Shown: positions 35,948-45,124, counted from the first letter of the stretch. The stretch is DNA of 64,000 nucleotides from Microbacterium sp. 1.5R (GCF_007667425.1 NZ_VDRC01000002.1:583072-647071); one strand, 5' to 3'. Numbers and translations are program-made. The notes: a model not told the origin generated them from the sequence alone.

Positions 35948-37852
35948 ATGAGCGACATTGAGACCGATCGATTCGTCACCGTCAACCACACCGTGTTCCC
36001 GACCGAGGGCGTCGCCGAGGTGTCGGCGCTGTACGTCGACACCGGGACGGGCGACGGATCGCAGCCCGGGCAGTCGTACGAGATCGTCGATCGGCGCAGC
36101 ATCAAGGTCTACGCGCACCACCGGGTGTCGCTGAGCACCTACTTCAACGCGTTCCCGGCCAGCTACTGGCAGCACGGCACCACGGTGCGCTCCGTGCGGC
36201 TCGTCGCGACGGTCGAGGGCCAGGGGCTCATCTCCGTCTACAAGTCGAGCGCCCGCGGTCGGGCGTCGGCTCTGGCGTCCAAGCAGTTCACCGACGAGAC
36301 GGTGACCTTCGATCTGCCGATCGCGTCGTTCATCGACGGCGGCTCGTACTGGTTCGACATTGCCGCCGGGAAGTCCGACGTCACGCTCCGGCAGGCGGAA
36401 TGGCAGGCCGAGGCGCCCGAGGGATGGACGCCCGGCAAGACGACCGTCGGCATCACGACCTTCAACCGCCCTACGTACTGCCTCAATCAGATCATTGCTG
36501 TGGGCCAGAACGAGCACGTGCACGAGGTGCTCGACCGCGTGATCGTCGTCGATCAGGGGACCGATCTGGTCTCCGACCAGCCCGGATTCGCCGATGCCGC
36601 CGCGCGGCTCGGCGACAAGCTCGAGGTGCTCCGGCAGCCCAACCTCGGCGGCTCCGGAGGATTCTCTCGCGCGATGCTCGAGTCCCTCTCCTCAGAGGAG
36701 AGCCGCTACGTCCTCCTCCTCGACGACGACGCCATCTCGGAGCCCGAGGCGATCGTGCGCGCGGTGCGGTTCGGCGACTTCGCGGTGACGCCGACCATCG
36801 TCGGCGGAGGGATGCTGCATCTCGACGACCGATCCGTGCTGTACACGCAGGGCGAGGTCTGGGATCAGCGCAAGTCGTGGATGCGCCCCTCGGGTGCCAG
36901 CGAGTACGACCACGACTTCGCCGAGGAGCCGCTGCGCGACACCCCTGAACTGCACCGGTACCTGGGCGCGGACTTCAACGGGTGGTGGATGTGCCTCATC
37001 CCGACGGCGATCCTCCGTGAGATCGGGCTCTCGCTCCCGGTCTTCCTAAAGTTCGACGACGTGGAGTACTCGCTGCGCGCCCGCGAGCACGGGTACCCCA
37101 CCGTCTGCCTCCCGGGTGTGGCCGTGTGGCACATGGCCTGGCACGACAAGGACCCCACGCGCACATGGGAGGAGTACTTCATCCACCGGAACCGGGTGGT
37201 GACCGGGCTGCTGCGATCGCACGTGTCGAACGGCGGCATCCTGCCCCTGCACTCGTTCCTCGGCGACGTCAAGCTGCTGTTCATGCTGCAGTACTCCGCG
37301 GTTCGCCTGCGGCACGAGGCGCTGCGCGACGTGATGCGGGGTCCGGCCGCGCTCCCGGCGATGCTGCCCACCAAGCAGGGCGAGATCAGGCAGCTCCGCA
37401 CCCAGTACATCGACTCCGAGGTCGTTGCGGATCTGTCCGCCCTGCCGCCGATCCGACGCTCGTCGGTCGCCATCCTCGGAGGAGTCCGGAAGCCGACCAA
37501 TCCGATCGCGGCGCTGCTCCTCGCGGCGCGCGTCGGCGTGCGTCAGCTCGTCATCAAGCAGTCCGCGGGCAGCCGTCGCAATCCGGAGCGGATCATCTCG
37601 GCGCAGGACATCAACTGGTGGCGCTTCGCCGACATCGACTCGGCCCTCGTCACATCGCCCGACGGGAACGGCGTCGCCTGGTACCAGCGCGATCGGACGA
37701 TCATGCACCGATTCCTGTGGCGGAGCATCCGTCTGAACCTCGCCCTCGCTCGCCGGTGGAAGAGCCTGTCCGCGGAGTACGCGGACGGCACCCCCGCGAT
37801 CACCTCGCCAGAGCGGTGGCGAGAGGCGTTCGACAGTGTGCGGACCGACTGA
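35948..37852 (+). CDS. glfT2: GlfT2-like galactofuranosyltransferase
   Basis: 634 residues from ATG 35948 (GGGA ribosome site 6 nt upstream; ATG 35936 overlapping the glf stop is an alternative). Mycobacterial GlfT2 is of similar size. An N-terminal beta domain (about 1-150) precedes the GT-A core: TTVGITTFNRPTYCLNQI (near 165), QPNLGGSGGFSRAM (near 230), YVLLLDDDAISEPEAIV with the DDD metal site (near 255), FNGWWMCLIP, FLKFDDVEYSLRAREHGYP with its acidic pair (near 365) and VAVWHMAWHDK. A helical C-terminal domain follows. In mycobacteria this enzyme polymerises galactan from UDP-Galf; here the acceptor is presumably a rhamnose-containing lipid-linked primer. Confidence 0.9.
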   Translation: MSDIETDRFVTVNHTVFPTEGVAEVSALYVDTGTGDGSQPGQSYEIVDRRSIKVYAHHRVSLSTYFNAFPASYWQHGTTVRSVRLVATVEGQGLISVYKSSARGRASALASKQFTDETVTFDLPIASFIDGGSYWFDIAAGKSDVTLRQAEWQAEAPEGWTPGKTTVGITTFNRPTYCLNQIIAVGQNEHVHEVLDRVIVVDQGTDLVSDQPGFADAAARLGDKLEVLRQPNLGGSGGFSRAMLESLSSEESRYVLLLDDDAISEPEAIVRAVRFGDFAVTPTIVGGGMLHLDDRSVLYTQGEVWDQRKSWMRPSGASEYDHDFAEEPLRDTPELHRYLGADFNGWWMCLIPTAILREIGLSLPVFLKFDDVEYSLRAREHGYPTVCLPGVAVWHMAWHDKDPTRTWEEYFIHRNRVVTGLLRSHVSNGGILPLHSFLGDVKLLFMLQYSAVRLRHEALRDVMRGPAALPAMLPTKQGEIRQLRTQYIDSEVVADLSALPPIRRSSVAILGGVRKPTNPIAALLLAARVGVRQLVIKQSAGSRRNPERIISAQDINWWRFADIDSALVTSPDGNGVAWYQRDRTIMHRFLWRSIRLNLALARRWKSLSAEYADGTPAITSPERWREAFDSVRTD

Positions 37853-37863
37853 CCGCCGCTCGT

Positions 37864-37888
37864 CCCCGGCCCGCTCGGCGGGCCGGGG
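37864..37888 (+). terminator. GC-rich hairpin between glfT2 and the exporter permease
   Basis: CCCCGGCCCGC (37864-37874) pairs perfectly with 37878-37888 around a 3-nt loop. It lies 12 bp before the permease ATG, so it may attenuate rather than end the operon. Confidence 0.5.
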
Positions 37889-37900
37889 CGAGAGAGTGTC

Positions 37901-38692
37901 ATGACGGTCTCGACGGTCGGTGCACGGGGGACGCCGCGCCGCTACCTGCATTCGCTGTGGCTGCTCTCGGCGCGCGACCTCCGCGTCCGCTACGCGACGA
38001 GTTCGCTCGGCTACCTGTGGTCCGTGCTTGATCCGCTCGTGATGAGCGGGATCTACTGGTTCGTGTTCACGCAGGTCTTCCATCGCAGTGTGGGGGAGGA
38101 CCCCTACATCGTGTTCCTCATCGTCGCCCTGCTGCCGTGGGTGTGGTTCAACGCCTCGGTGGGTGATTTCACCCGAGCGTTCATCAAGGACGCCCGGCTC
38201 GTGCGGTCGACGGCGATACCCCGGTCGATCTGGGTCAACCGGATCGTCCTCAGCAAGGGGATCGAGTTCCTGTTCTCGATTCCCGTCCTCATCCTCTTCG
38301 CCGTGTTCAGCGGTGCAGAGGTCTCCTGGGGTCTGCTCTGGTTCCCCGTGGCCGTCGTCATGCAGACTGCTCTCCTCGTCGGTCTCGGGCTCCTCGTCGC
38401 GCCGCTGTGCGTGCTCTACACCGATCTGGAGCGCACCACTGCGCTGGTCCTCCGCGCCATGTTCTACGCATCGCCGGTCATCTACAGCTTCCGCGACCTT
38501 CCGGATCCGATCCACATGATCGGCGCCTTCAACCCGTTGGCGGGGATCTTCACGCTGTATCGCATCGGGTTCTTCCCCGACCTGTGGGATCCGATCCCCA
38601 TCCTCATCAGCGCGGTGATGTGCGCGGGCATCCTCGCTGTCGGCATCTGGACGTTCGGCAAGCTCGAACGACCCGTCCTGAAGGAGCTGTGA
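37901..38692 (+). CDS. ABC-2 polysaccharide exporter permease (Wzm-like)
   Basis: 263 residues, about six transmembrane helices (from residue ~35). The N-terminal region RRYLHSLWLLSARDLRVRYATSSLGYLWSVLDPLVM (about 10-45) is the typical interfacial helix and first membrane segment of Wzm exporters. PYIVFLIVALLPWVWFNAS and YASPVIYSFRDLPD follow. With the ATPase downstream (ATG overlapping its TGA) it should export the lipid-linked galactofuran polymer made by GlfT2, as in mycobacterial Rv3783/Rv3781; substrate assignment is by context. Confidence 0.92.
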   Translation: MTVSTVGARGTPRRYLHSLWLLSARDLRVRYATSSLGYLWSVLDPLVMSGIYWFVFTQVFHRSVGEDPYIVFLIVALLPWVWFNASVGDFTRAFIKDARLVRSTAIPRSIWVNRIVLSKGIEFLFSIPVLILFAVFSGAEVSWGLLWFPVAVVMQTALLVGLGLLVAPLCVLYTDLERTTALVLRAMFYASPVIYSFRDLPDPIHMIGAFNPLAGIFTLYRIGFFPDLWDPIPILISAVMCAGILAVGIWTFGKLERPVLKEL

Positions 38693-39426
38693 TGCAACCA
38701 GCGATCGAGGCCTCCGGACTCGGGGTGCGCTTCCGCCGCAACCGTCGGGGCCGTCGCAACATCAAGGACCTGTTCGGCGGGTCGTCGCGGCGGTCGCGTC
38801 CGAACGAGTTCTGGCCGCTCCGCGACGTCACCTTCACCGTGTCGGCCGGAGAGTCGATCGGCGTGGTCGGACGCAACGGGCAGGGGAAATCGACACTGCT
38901 GCGCATCGTCGCGGGCGTGCTGCTGCCGGACGAGGGTGCGGTCGCCGTCCACGGGGGAGTAGCGCCGCTGATAGAGATCACGGGCGGGTTCGTCGGCGAC
39001 CTCACGGTCGCGGAGAACGTGCGGCTCACGGCCGGTCTGCACGGCATGGGTAAGCAGGAGATCGCGAGGCGGTACGACCAGATCATCGCGTTCGCCGAGC
39101 TGGCCGGATTCGAGGACACACCGTACAAGCACCTCTCCAACGGAATGAAGGTCCGCCTCGCGTTCTCGGTGGTGTCGCAGCTCGATGAGCCGATCCTCCT
39201 CGTCGACGAGGTGCTGGCCGTGGGCGACAAGGCGTTTCGGGAGAAGTGCTACGCGCGCATCGACGAGCTCCTCGCCGACGGACGCACGCTCTTCTTCGTG
39301 AGCCACAACGAGCGCGACCTGCGCCGGTTCTGCACCCGCGGCCTGTATCTCGACCGCGGGACTCTCGCGCTCGACGGGCCGATCGGCGAGGTCCTCGACC
39401 GCTACAACGCCGACCACACCCGCTGA
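38692..39426 (+). CDS. ABC-2 polysaccharide exporter ATPase (Wzt-like)
   Basis: 244 residues. Walker A is GVVGRNGQGKSTLLRIV (near 60), VAPLIEITGGFVGDLTVAENV is the polysaccharide-exporter landmark, the signature region is KHLSNGMKVRLAFSV (near 145), Walker B ILLVDEVLAVGDKAF, H-loop LFFVSHNERD. There is no C-terminal sugar-binding domain, so chain-end recognition of the O9a type is not expected. The start is set by TGATG coupling with the permease; the longer open frame upstream is a shadow of the permease gene. Confidence 0.93.
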   Translation: MQPAIEASGLGVRFRRNRRGRRNIKDLFGGSSRRSRPNEFWPLRDVTFTVSAGESIGVVGRNGQGKSTLLRIVAGVLLPDEGAVAVHGGVAPLIEITGGFVGDLTVAENVRLTAGLHGMGKQEIARRYDQIIAFAELAGFEDTPYKHLSNGMKVRLAFSVVSQLDEPILLVDEVLAVGDKAFREKCYARIDELLADGRTLFFVSHNERDLRRFCTRGLYLDRGTLALDGPIGEVLDRYNADHTR

Positions 39427-39524
39427 TCCCGGCCGTCACTCCGGTACCAGCCGATAGGGTGGGCGGGACAGCGCGTTCACCCGGCCGCGCTGACGATGAC
39501 CCTCCCGAGGCGGTCGTTCCTGCT

Positions 39525-40703
39525 ATGCCCTCTTTTCCCGTCCCCTCGCGGACGCGCCTTCGGCGTGCCGCGTCAGCGCTCTTCGCGCCATCGCGCGAAC
39601 CCGTCTACCTCGTGTCAGCCGGCGGGCAGCCGAACTTCGGCGACGAGTTCATCACGCGATCCTGGCTGGACTGGCTCGCCGAGAACCAGCCGGAGCGCGA
39701 GGTCTGGCTCGACACGATCGAGCCGGGGCGCGCCGCGCACCTCTTCCACGACACGCATCCGCGGCTGCGGACGACGAACACCCTGTGGCACCTCGCCCAC
39801 ACGGGACCTCGCGAGATCGAACCGGCCGAGGCACGAGTGCGGAATCTGATCCACGAACTGGGCACCCCTCGGTACGACCTCGGTCTGCGCGACCTCCGGC
39901 GGATGGAGTCCATCCATCTGCTCGGGGGCGGCTACATCAACGAGATCTGGCCCGAGAACTTCGGGATCATCGCGGCGATGACCACGCTCCGCGCGGATTT
40001 CGGAGTCCGCATCTTCGCGACCGGCCAGGGCTTCATGCCGGTGAGCGGTGGCATTCGCGACCGCCTCGCCGCGCACCTGGCCGATTTCGATCACGTCGAC
40101 GCGCGTGACGCCTCCAGCGCCGAGGCCCTCGGCGTCGAACTGGGGACCGACGACGCGTTCCTCTCCTTCGCGAATCAGCGTGAGCTCTACGCCCCCGCGG
40201 ATGACCTCCCCGATGCGATGGTGCTGATCCAGGGCGACATGTTCGAGGGTGAGGGCGAGCCGGCGCTCAGGACCCTCGTGTCGGACTTCGTCGGGCGACG
40301 GTCGCAGAGGACGGTCGGGTTCGCGGAGGCGATCCCGCCCGACGACGTGCGCTACGCGGAGCCCTTCGTCGCGGACGGGGCGCCCTTCTATCCGTTCATC
40401 CGGATGTGGGACGACGGTTTCCCCGCGAAGCCCGGCCAGGAGTGGCTCACCTCCCGATTCCACTTCCATCTGCTTGCAGCGGCCGCGGGGGCGACGGGAA
40501 GCGTCGTGAATGCGCGACAGGGGTACTACGACGTCAAGCACGGCCTGCTCACAGAGCTCGGCACGGGGTGGTCGGTGCACGATGCGGTGGAGGGTGCATT
40601 CGAAACCACGCCAACGGGCGACCCGCAGTTCGGAGCGACGGCACGTCGCCTCGGCGAGAGTCGGGCGGCACTTGCGGCCCGCCTTTACGCGTCGACTCCC
40701 TGA
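39525..40703 (+). CDS. Polysaccharide pyruvyltransferase family protein
   Basis: 392 residues from ATG 39525. The pattern VYLVSAGGQPNFGDEFITRSWLDWL (near 27-51) and IHLLGGGYINEIWPENFGIIAAM (near 125-147), with VRIFATGQGFMPVSG and DHVDARDASSAEALG, matches the polysaccharide pyruvyltransferase superfamily (CsaB/WcaK-like, GT-B-like fold). HFHLLAAAAGATGSVVNARQGYYDVKH near 310 is the later conserved part. Members add pyruvate ketals from PEP to wall sugars, though some act as glycosyltransferases. Its place after the galactofuran exporter suggests galactan decoration. A TAGGGT near 39453 could be a separate promoter. Confidence 0.82.
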   Translation: MPSFPVPSRTRLRRAASALFAPSREPVYLVSAGGQPNFGDEFITRSWLDWLAENQPEREVWLDTIEPGRAAHLFHDTHPRLRTTNTLWHLAHTGPREIEPAEARVRNLIHELGTPRYDLGLRDLRRMESIHLLGGGYINEIWPENFGIIAAMTTLRADFGVRIFATGQGFMPVSGGIRDRLAAHLADFDHVDARDASSAEALGVELGTDDAFLSFANQRELYAPADDLPDAMVLIQGDMFEGEGEPALRTLVSDFVGRRSQRTVGFAEAIPPDDVRYAEPFVADGAPFYPFIRMWDDGFPAKPGQEWLTSRFHFHLLAAAAGATGSVVNARQGYYDVKHGLLTELGTGWSVHDAVEGAFETTPTGDPQFGATARRLGESRAALAARLYASTP

Positions 40704-40740
40704 GCTGACGGAGCGACGGCGCTCAGCGGCCGAGCTCAGG
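40699..40740. terminator. Nested hairpin between convergent genes
   Basis: CCTGAGCT (40699-40706) pairs with AGCTCAGG (40733-40740), enclosing GAGCG-ACGG-CGCTC (40711-40724). It spans both convergent stop codons. Confidence 0.4.
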
Positions 40741-41350
40741 CACCGGTGACGGCGCGCAGCTCGCGGAGTGCGCCACGCGCCGCCTCGACCGCGGCCGGTA
40801 CGCCGGAGTCGGCGCCGACGGCGGAGCGCAGGTCCTCGAGCCGCGCGGCGTAGTCGTCGAGAGCAGCTCTCCACTCGGCCTCGATCGAGGCGGGGGCCGG
40901 GTTGTCGGCCAGACGCTGCACGTCGCCGCGCAGGGAGTCCACATAGCCCGCCGCCTCCTGGCCCGAGGTCTCGCTGACGAGTCCCAGACCCGTCTGCGCA
41001 TCATCGAGGAGGGCCTGCACGCGGCCACGGAACACCTCGATGTCAGGATCGGCGGGCGGCGGCGGGGTCGTGACCGGGGTCTGCGACGGCTCGGGCTCGG
41101 CGGTCGGCTCCTCGCTCGGCGACGGTGTGGGCGTGGCCGATGCGGATACCGACGGCGAGGGAGAGGGAGAGTTCGAGGCCGTGGCGTCGGGCCCCGGGGC
41201 ACCGCCGCGTGGAAGCAGCATGAAGAGCAGCACCGCGGCGACGACGAGGGCTGCGACGACGAGACCGACGATCAACCAGACGCGTCCGGCGTTGCGCGGC
41301 TTCTGCTCGAGGGGACCCCACTGCAGGTCGGGCTGGTGCTCGTCGCTCAC
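40736..41350 (-). CDS. Membrane-anchored extracellular protein with Pro/Ser/Thr linker
   Basis: 204 residues from GTG 41350. A short cytoplasmic part (SDEHQPDLQWGPLEQKPRNAG) is followed by one transmembrane helix (about 23-46), then a low-complexity linker rich in Ser, Pro, Thr and Glu (about 55-100, e.g. PSPSPSVSASATPTPSPSE) and a small helical domain (about 105-204). It looks like a wall-spanning anchor with a helical head. I do not recognise the family. It lies 2 bp after the GlfT1-like gene, so it is probably co-expressed with galactofuran synthesis. Confidence 0.75.
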   Translation of the reverse strand: MSDEHQPDLQWGPLEQKPRNAGRVWLIVGLVVAALVVAAVLLFMLLPRGGAPGPDATASNSPSPSPSVSASATPTPSPSEEPTAEPEPSQTPVTTPPPPADPDIEVFRGRVQALLDDAQTGLGLVSETSGQEAAGYVDSLRGDVQRLADNPAPASIEAEWRAALDDYAARLEDLRSAVGADSGVPAAVEAARGALRELRAVTGA

Positions 41351-41352
41351 GT

Positions 41353-42309
41353 TCAGTCCTCCAGAGGGGGCATCGGCTGCCAGGAGCGGTCGCGGCTCAG
41401 TCGACCGCCTTCCTTCAGCCCGCGGAAAAGGTTGCTCGTGCCGCGCACTGTACGTTCGACGAAGAGCAGCCGGATGAGCTCCTTCGCGAAGGTCATCGCG
41501 GTGCCGAGGCCGAAGAGCACCGGGTTGTAGTTGTCGTGCGCGCGGTAGTACTTCTTCAGGTACGCGCGATTGCGCATGATGTAGAACCGGTAGGCGTCGC
41601 TCGACGCGTTCATGTGGCGGATGCCCATGTCCCACTGCTTGATCTCGCGGGTGCGTCGCAGCACGAACTCGTCGACGATGACGGCCGTCGTCTTCCGCGA
41701 CGCGAGCCAGCCGTACATCTGGTCATCCCAGTAGATGAAGAACCGGGGGTCGGGCAGGCCGATCTGCGCCACGATCGAGCGGTGGATGAACATGCCCTCG
41801 AAGCATCCGCTGTTCATCTCCTTGAATCCGGAGGCGTCGAACCCCGAGGGAGCGAACGGGATCGGGATGCCCATGCGCTCGGCGATCCGGTACTGCCAGT
41901 AGAACTCGCTGCCGTCGTAGTCGTAGCGTCGGCCCTGGATGCTCTTGAAGCGCGATGCCCATTTGCCCATCTTCGCGAGCCCGTCGGTGATGACCTCGAC
42001 GTCGTCGTCCATCATCCAGATCCACTCGGAACCGAGCTCGTACGCGGTCCGCATGCCCTCGCTGAACCCGCCGGAACCGCCGGTGTTGGTCTCGAGCCGT
42101 CGGTACACGATCTCCGTGCCGACCCGAGGCCGGAACGACTCGACGACGTCCGTGGTGTCGTCGGACGACGCGTTGTCGATGATCACGACGCGGCCGGGCT
42201 GCGGGTCCATCGCCGTGATGCTCTCGAGGAGCCCGGTGAGGAGGTGCGAGCGGTTGTAGGTGACGATGACGATCGTGGCCGACGCCGGGTCGAAGGGGAC
42301 GTGTGTCAC
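41353..42309 (-). CDS. GT2 glycosyltransferase, GlfT1-like
   Basis: 318 residues. ATIVIVTYNRSHLLTGLLESI (about 11-31) and VVIIDNASSDDTTDVV form the nucleotide site; ETNTGGSGGFSEGMRTAYELG (near 75) shares the GGSGGF segment with the GlfT2-like protein; WIWMMDDDVEVITDGL (near 97) is the metal site. MNSGCFEGMFIHRSIVAQIGLPDPRFFIYWDDQMYGWLASRK (about 165-206) is the acceptor block of galactofuranosyltransferases. Mycobacterial GlfT1 (about 300 residues) starts the galactan; a primer-initiating role here is inferred from similarity and context. The GTG start is preceded at distance by a TAGGCT -10. Confidence 0.83.
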   Translation of the reverse strand: MTHVPFDPASATIVIVTYNRSHLLTGLLESITAMDPQPGRVVIIDNASSDDTTDVVESFRPRVGTEIVYRRLETNTGGSGGFSEGMRTAYELGSEWIWMMDDDVEVITDGLAKMGKWASRFKSIQGRRYDYDGSEFYWQYRIAERMGIPIPFAPSGFDASGFKEMNSGCFEGMFIHRSIVAQIGLPDPRFFIYWDDQMYGWLASRKTTAVIVDEFVLRRTREIKQWDMGIRHMNASSDAYRFYIMRNRAYLKKYYRAHDNYNPVLFGLGTAMTFAKELIRLLFVERTVRGTSNLFRGLKEGGRLSRDRSWQPMPPLED

Positions 42310-42360
42310 GAGTGAGGTTCTCCGGGAGGTGTGTTCTCGCAGGGCGCCGCGAGCACCCCC

Positions 42361-42366
42361 AGCCTA
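42361..42366 (-). promoter_or_regulatory. Putative -10 for the GlfT1-like gene
   Basis: TAGGCT on the minus strand, about 50 nt upstream of GTG 42309, leaving a leader long enough for an SD sequence. Confidence 0.3.
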
Positions 42367-42406
42367 CCGGGCCGCGTCGGGAAACCCCCGAGGGCGCAGC
42401 GCGGGG

Positions 42407-43705
42407 TCACCGCTCGGGGTGCAGGGTCGGGATCGCGCCGGTGTGGGCCGCGTCGATGTTCTCCCGCCACGAACGGGACTGACCGGCGCGCAGGGCGCAG
42501 AGGACCAGCAGGAACCAGCCGGCCCCCTCGACCGTGAAGCTCTCGAACATCGAGTCGACCGCGAGCGTCACGAGCATGAGCGGCGTCCATGCGTAGACGA
42601 CCGACCGGCGCGCGCTCGCGACCAGCCACGAGCGGACGAGGGCGACCCCGCCGAGCAGGAGGAAGAGGACGAGTCCGGCCCACCCGAGCTGCAGCATCAC
42701 GTCGAAGTACGCGTTCAGCGCGCTCTGGTGCCGATCGTCGAGGAGGAAGTTGATGTAGGTGAACGGGAACTCGCCGCGCGACCAGGGTCCGAACCAGCCC
42801 CACCCCTGGATGGGCGTGAGCGAGACGAAATCGAGGATCGTGTTCCACAGCGTCGCGCGGATCGAGAAGTCCGAACCGGCGTCGAGAAGCCGGATGATCG
42901 CGTGGCGCAGGATGAAAGCTGCGACCAAGGCGAGTGCGACCAGCACGCCGAGCACCCACTGCACCAGGCCCCGGCGCTCGCGAGGAGTGTGCCGGACGAT
43001 CATGAGGGCGACGGCGCTGACGCCGACGGCGACCGCGAGGACGATGACGGTCGGGGAGGAGGAGAGGAAGGCGAGCAGCGCCGCGAGAGCGATGGACGGG
43101 ATCGCCAGAGGTGCGGTGACCGACTGCGAGCGCCATTCGATCACGAAGGTGATGAGCGCGATCACCGCGATGAAGCCGAGCATGTTCCGGCTTCCGAACA
43201 GGCCCTGGATCGGTCCGCCGAGCGCCAGATTCCCCTGGATGCCGAGGAAGCCGAACGGCATGTCGAGCAGGATGCCCGACAGGATCTCCGTCGCGAGGGA
43301 GACGACGAGCAGGCCGCGCAGGGTGTCGCCCAGCGCGCGGACGGTCTGCAGCGTGTCCCGCACGTGGCCGACGGTGATGGCCAGGAAGGCGAATCCGAAC
43401 AGCGCCATCCACCCGAACGCGGTATCCGTCTTGTCCGTCGTCCACACCAGGCTCAGGAGCGCCCAGGCGAGGAACGCGAGCAGCGACGACGGCGCGAGAC
43501 GCAAGGGCGACAGCTCCTCGCGGCGCACCCACAGGATGCCGGCACCGATGGCGCACAGCACCGCGACGATGGTCGCCAGTGTCACCCTGGACGTGAGGCT
43601 CTCGATCGTGAACGACGCGAACACCGCGGTCAGCACCGCGATGGTGAACGCTCTGGCGAACTGCGAGGACCCGAGCAGGTCGGCCAGTCGCCGTTCGGAC
43701 GTCAC
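42407..43705 (-). CDS. O-antigen ligase/polymerase-like membrane protein 1
   Basis: 432 residues from GTG 43705, overlapping the stop of the paralogue upstream (GTGA). About 12 transmembrane helices. A large outside loop includes IQGNLALGGPIQGLFGSRNMLGFIAVIAL (near 160-188) and, between late helices, PIQGWGWFGPWSRGEFPFTYINFLLDDRHQSALNAYFDVMLQLGW (about 305-350), matching the Wzy_C/O-antigen ligase region. It probably joins or polymerises undecaprenyl-linked glycans outside the membrane. Sequence cannot separate ligase from polymerase. Confidence 0.85.
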   Translation of the reverse strand: MTSERRLADLLGSSQFARAFTIAVLTAVFASFTIESLTSRVTLATIVAVLCAIGAGILWVRREELSPLRLAPSSLLAFLAWALLSLVWTTDKTDTAFGWMALFGFAFLAITVGHVRDTLQTVRALGDTLRGLLVVSLATEILSGILLDMPFGFLGIQGNLALGGPIQGLFGSRNMLGFIAVIALITFVIEWRSQSVTAPLAIPSIALAALLAFLSSSPTVIVLAVAVGVSAVALMIVRHTPRERRGLVQWVLGVLVALALVAAFILRHAIIRLLDAGSDFSIRATLWNTILDFVSLTPIQGWGWFGPWSRGEFPFTYINFLLDDRHQSALNAYFDVMLQLGWAGLVLFLLLGGVALVRSWLVASARRSVVYAWTPLMLVTLAVDSMFESFTVEGAGWFLLVLCALRAGQSRSWRENIDAAHTGAIPTLHPER

Positions 43706-45117
43706 GGAACCCGCCGCGCTCTCTCGCCGTGCTCGATCACGCGATCGCGTTCTCCGACACCGACGAGGGGGACGGACTTGATCTTGAAGGTGAGCACCAC
43801 CAGGAGCATCCAGCCCCACAGCATGATCGGGGTGGACTCGGTGAGTCCCTGCACCAGCAGCACGACGGTGAACAGGCTGGGCAGGAGCGTGAGCGGCGAG
43901 TAGTCGCGGGTGGCGGTGAGGTCCCACCGCGGGCGATCGACGGCGAAGAACCAGGAGCGCCACAGCAGGCTCAGGTAGGCGAGCGCCATCAGCACCAGGC
44001 CGAGCACCCCGAGCTGCATCAGCACGTCGAGCCACATGTTGTGGGCGTGGAAGACGGTGATCCCGTGGTCGACGATCCACTCGTCGAATGCCGGGTCGAA
44101 CGGCACCCACGGACTCGAGAAGCCGTTGCCGAAGAGCGGATGCTGGGCGACGCGCTCGAGCACCTTCTCCCAGATCTTGTCCGAGCGCCCGGTGAGGTCG
44201 GCGCTGCGGCCGAGCAGGCCGAGCAGCGGACCCCGGAGCAGCCACAGCGCGCCGGCGAGAACCGCGGCGCCGCCGATGAAGATCACGTAGAGACGCGTGC
44301 GGCCGCCGGGGGTCGTCGTCCGACGCATGAGCAGCGCGACGACGAGCACGACGGCCGCGGCTGCCGCGCAGGCGTACGCGGTGGCCGACCCCGCCCGCAG
44401 GAGGAAGTAGGCCGCGAGCAGCGACCACAGGGCGAGCGTCGTGCGCCACCGCGCCCTGGCGGCGAATCGCACGCCGAACGTGATGATGGCGAAGAGGCTG
44501 ATGATCGCGAGGAGGTTGGAGTTGCCGACGATGCCCTGGATGCGCTCGCCGTCGAACAGGTTGCCGCGGACCCAGTACCAGTGCGCGTCGAGCTCACCAT
44601 CCGGGCGGACGAAGAAGTTCGGGAGGATCGGGCCGTGCACGATCAGCGCCACCCACAGCTCGATCGCCAGGGACAGTCCGAGGATCCACTTGAAGGCCGA
44701 GGCGAGGGCGCGGACGATCTCGTTCCAGCTCAGGACGTGCGCGATGAAGAGGGCGTTCACGGTGACGCCGGCCAGCAGCGCCCAGGTGAGCAGAGTCGCC
44801 CCGCGCCACTGCGACCATGCCACCGACACGAGCGCCAGCACCGTGTACGCGGTCGCCGCCCACGGCAGACGTCGCCAGGCGAAGGGATGCGGACGACGTC
44901 GCGACACCATCGGGACGCCGATCGCCAGCGTCACGACGACGAAGGTCGCGAGCACGATGCCAGCCCCGAGCTCGCCGACGAAGTTGTAGACGGCGGAGTG
45001 GGCGAACGTGACGAACAGCACGACGATGATGTAGCCGCGCAACAGCAGATGCCCCGTCGACTCGCGTTCCGGTGCGCTGGGCGGAGCGGAGACCGGATGC
45101 TTCGTGTACTGCGCCAT
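43702..45117 (-). CDS. O-antigen ligase/polymerase-like membrane protein 2
   Basis: 471 residues, about 12 transmembrane helices. The characteristic outside loop is QHPLFGNGFSSPWVPFDPAFDEWIVDHGITVFHAHNMWLDVLMQLGVLGL (about 325-375), whose HAHNMWLD matches the conserved H-x-H-N of O-antigen ligases. GIVGNSNLLAIISLFAII (near 195) is the earlier conserved loop. It is a distant paralogue of the downstream protein. The pair, plus an LCP protein, suggests separate polymerising and transferring steps. A leaderless -10 precedes the ATG. Confidence 0.87.
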   Translation of the reverse strand: MAQYTKHPVSAPPSAPERESTGHLLLRGYIIVVLFVTFAHSAVYNFVGELGAGIVLATFVVVTLAIGVPMVSRRRPHPFAWRRLPWAATAYTVLALVSVAWSQWRGATLLTWALLAGVTVNALFIAHVLSWNEIVRALASAFKWILGLSLAIELWVALIVHGPILPNFFVRPDGELDAHWYWVRGNLFDGERIQGIVGNSNLLAIISLFAIITFGVRFAARARWRTTLALWSLLAAYFLLRAGSATAYACAAAAAVVLVVALLMRRTTTPGGRTRLYVIFIGGAAVLAGALWLLRGPLLGLLGRSADLTGRSDKIWEKVLERVAQHPLFGNGFSSPWVPFDPAFDEWIVDHGITVFHAHNMWLDVLMQLGVLGLVLMALAYLSLLWRSWFFAVDRPRWDLTATRDYSPLTLLPSLFTVVLLVQGLTESTPIMLWGWMLLVVLTFKIKSVPLVGVGERDRVIEHGERARRVP

Positions 45118-45124
45118 CGGGATC

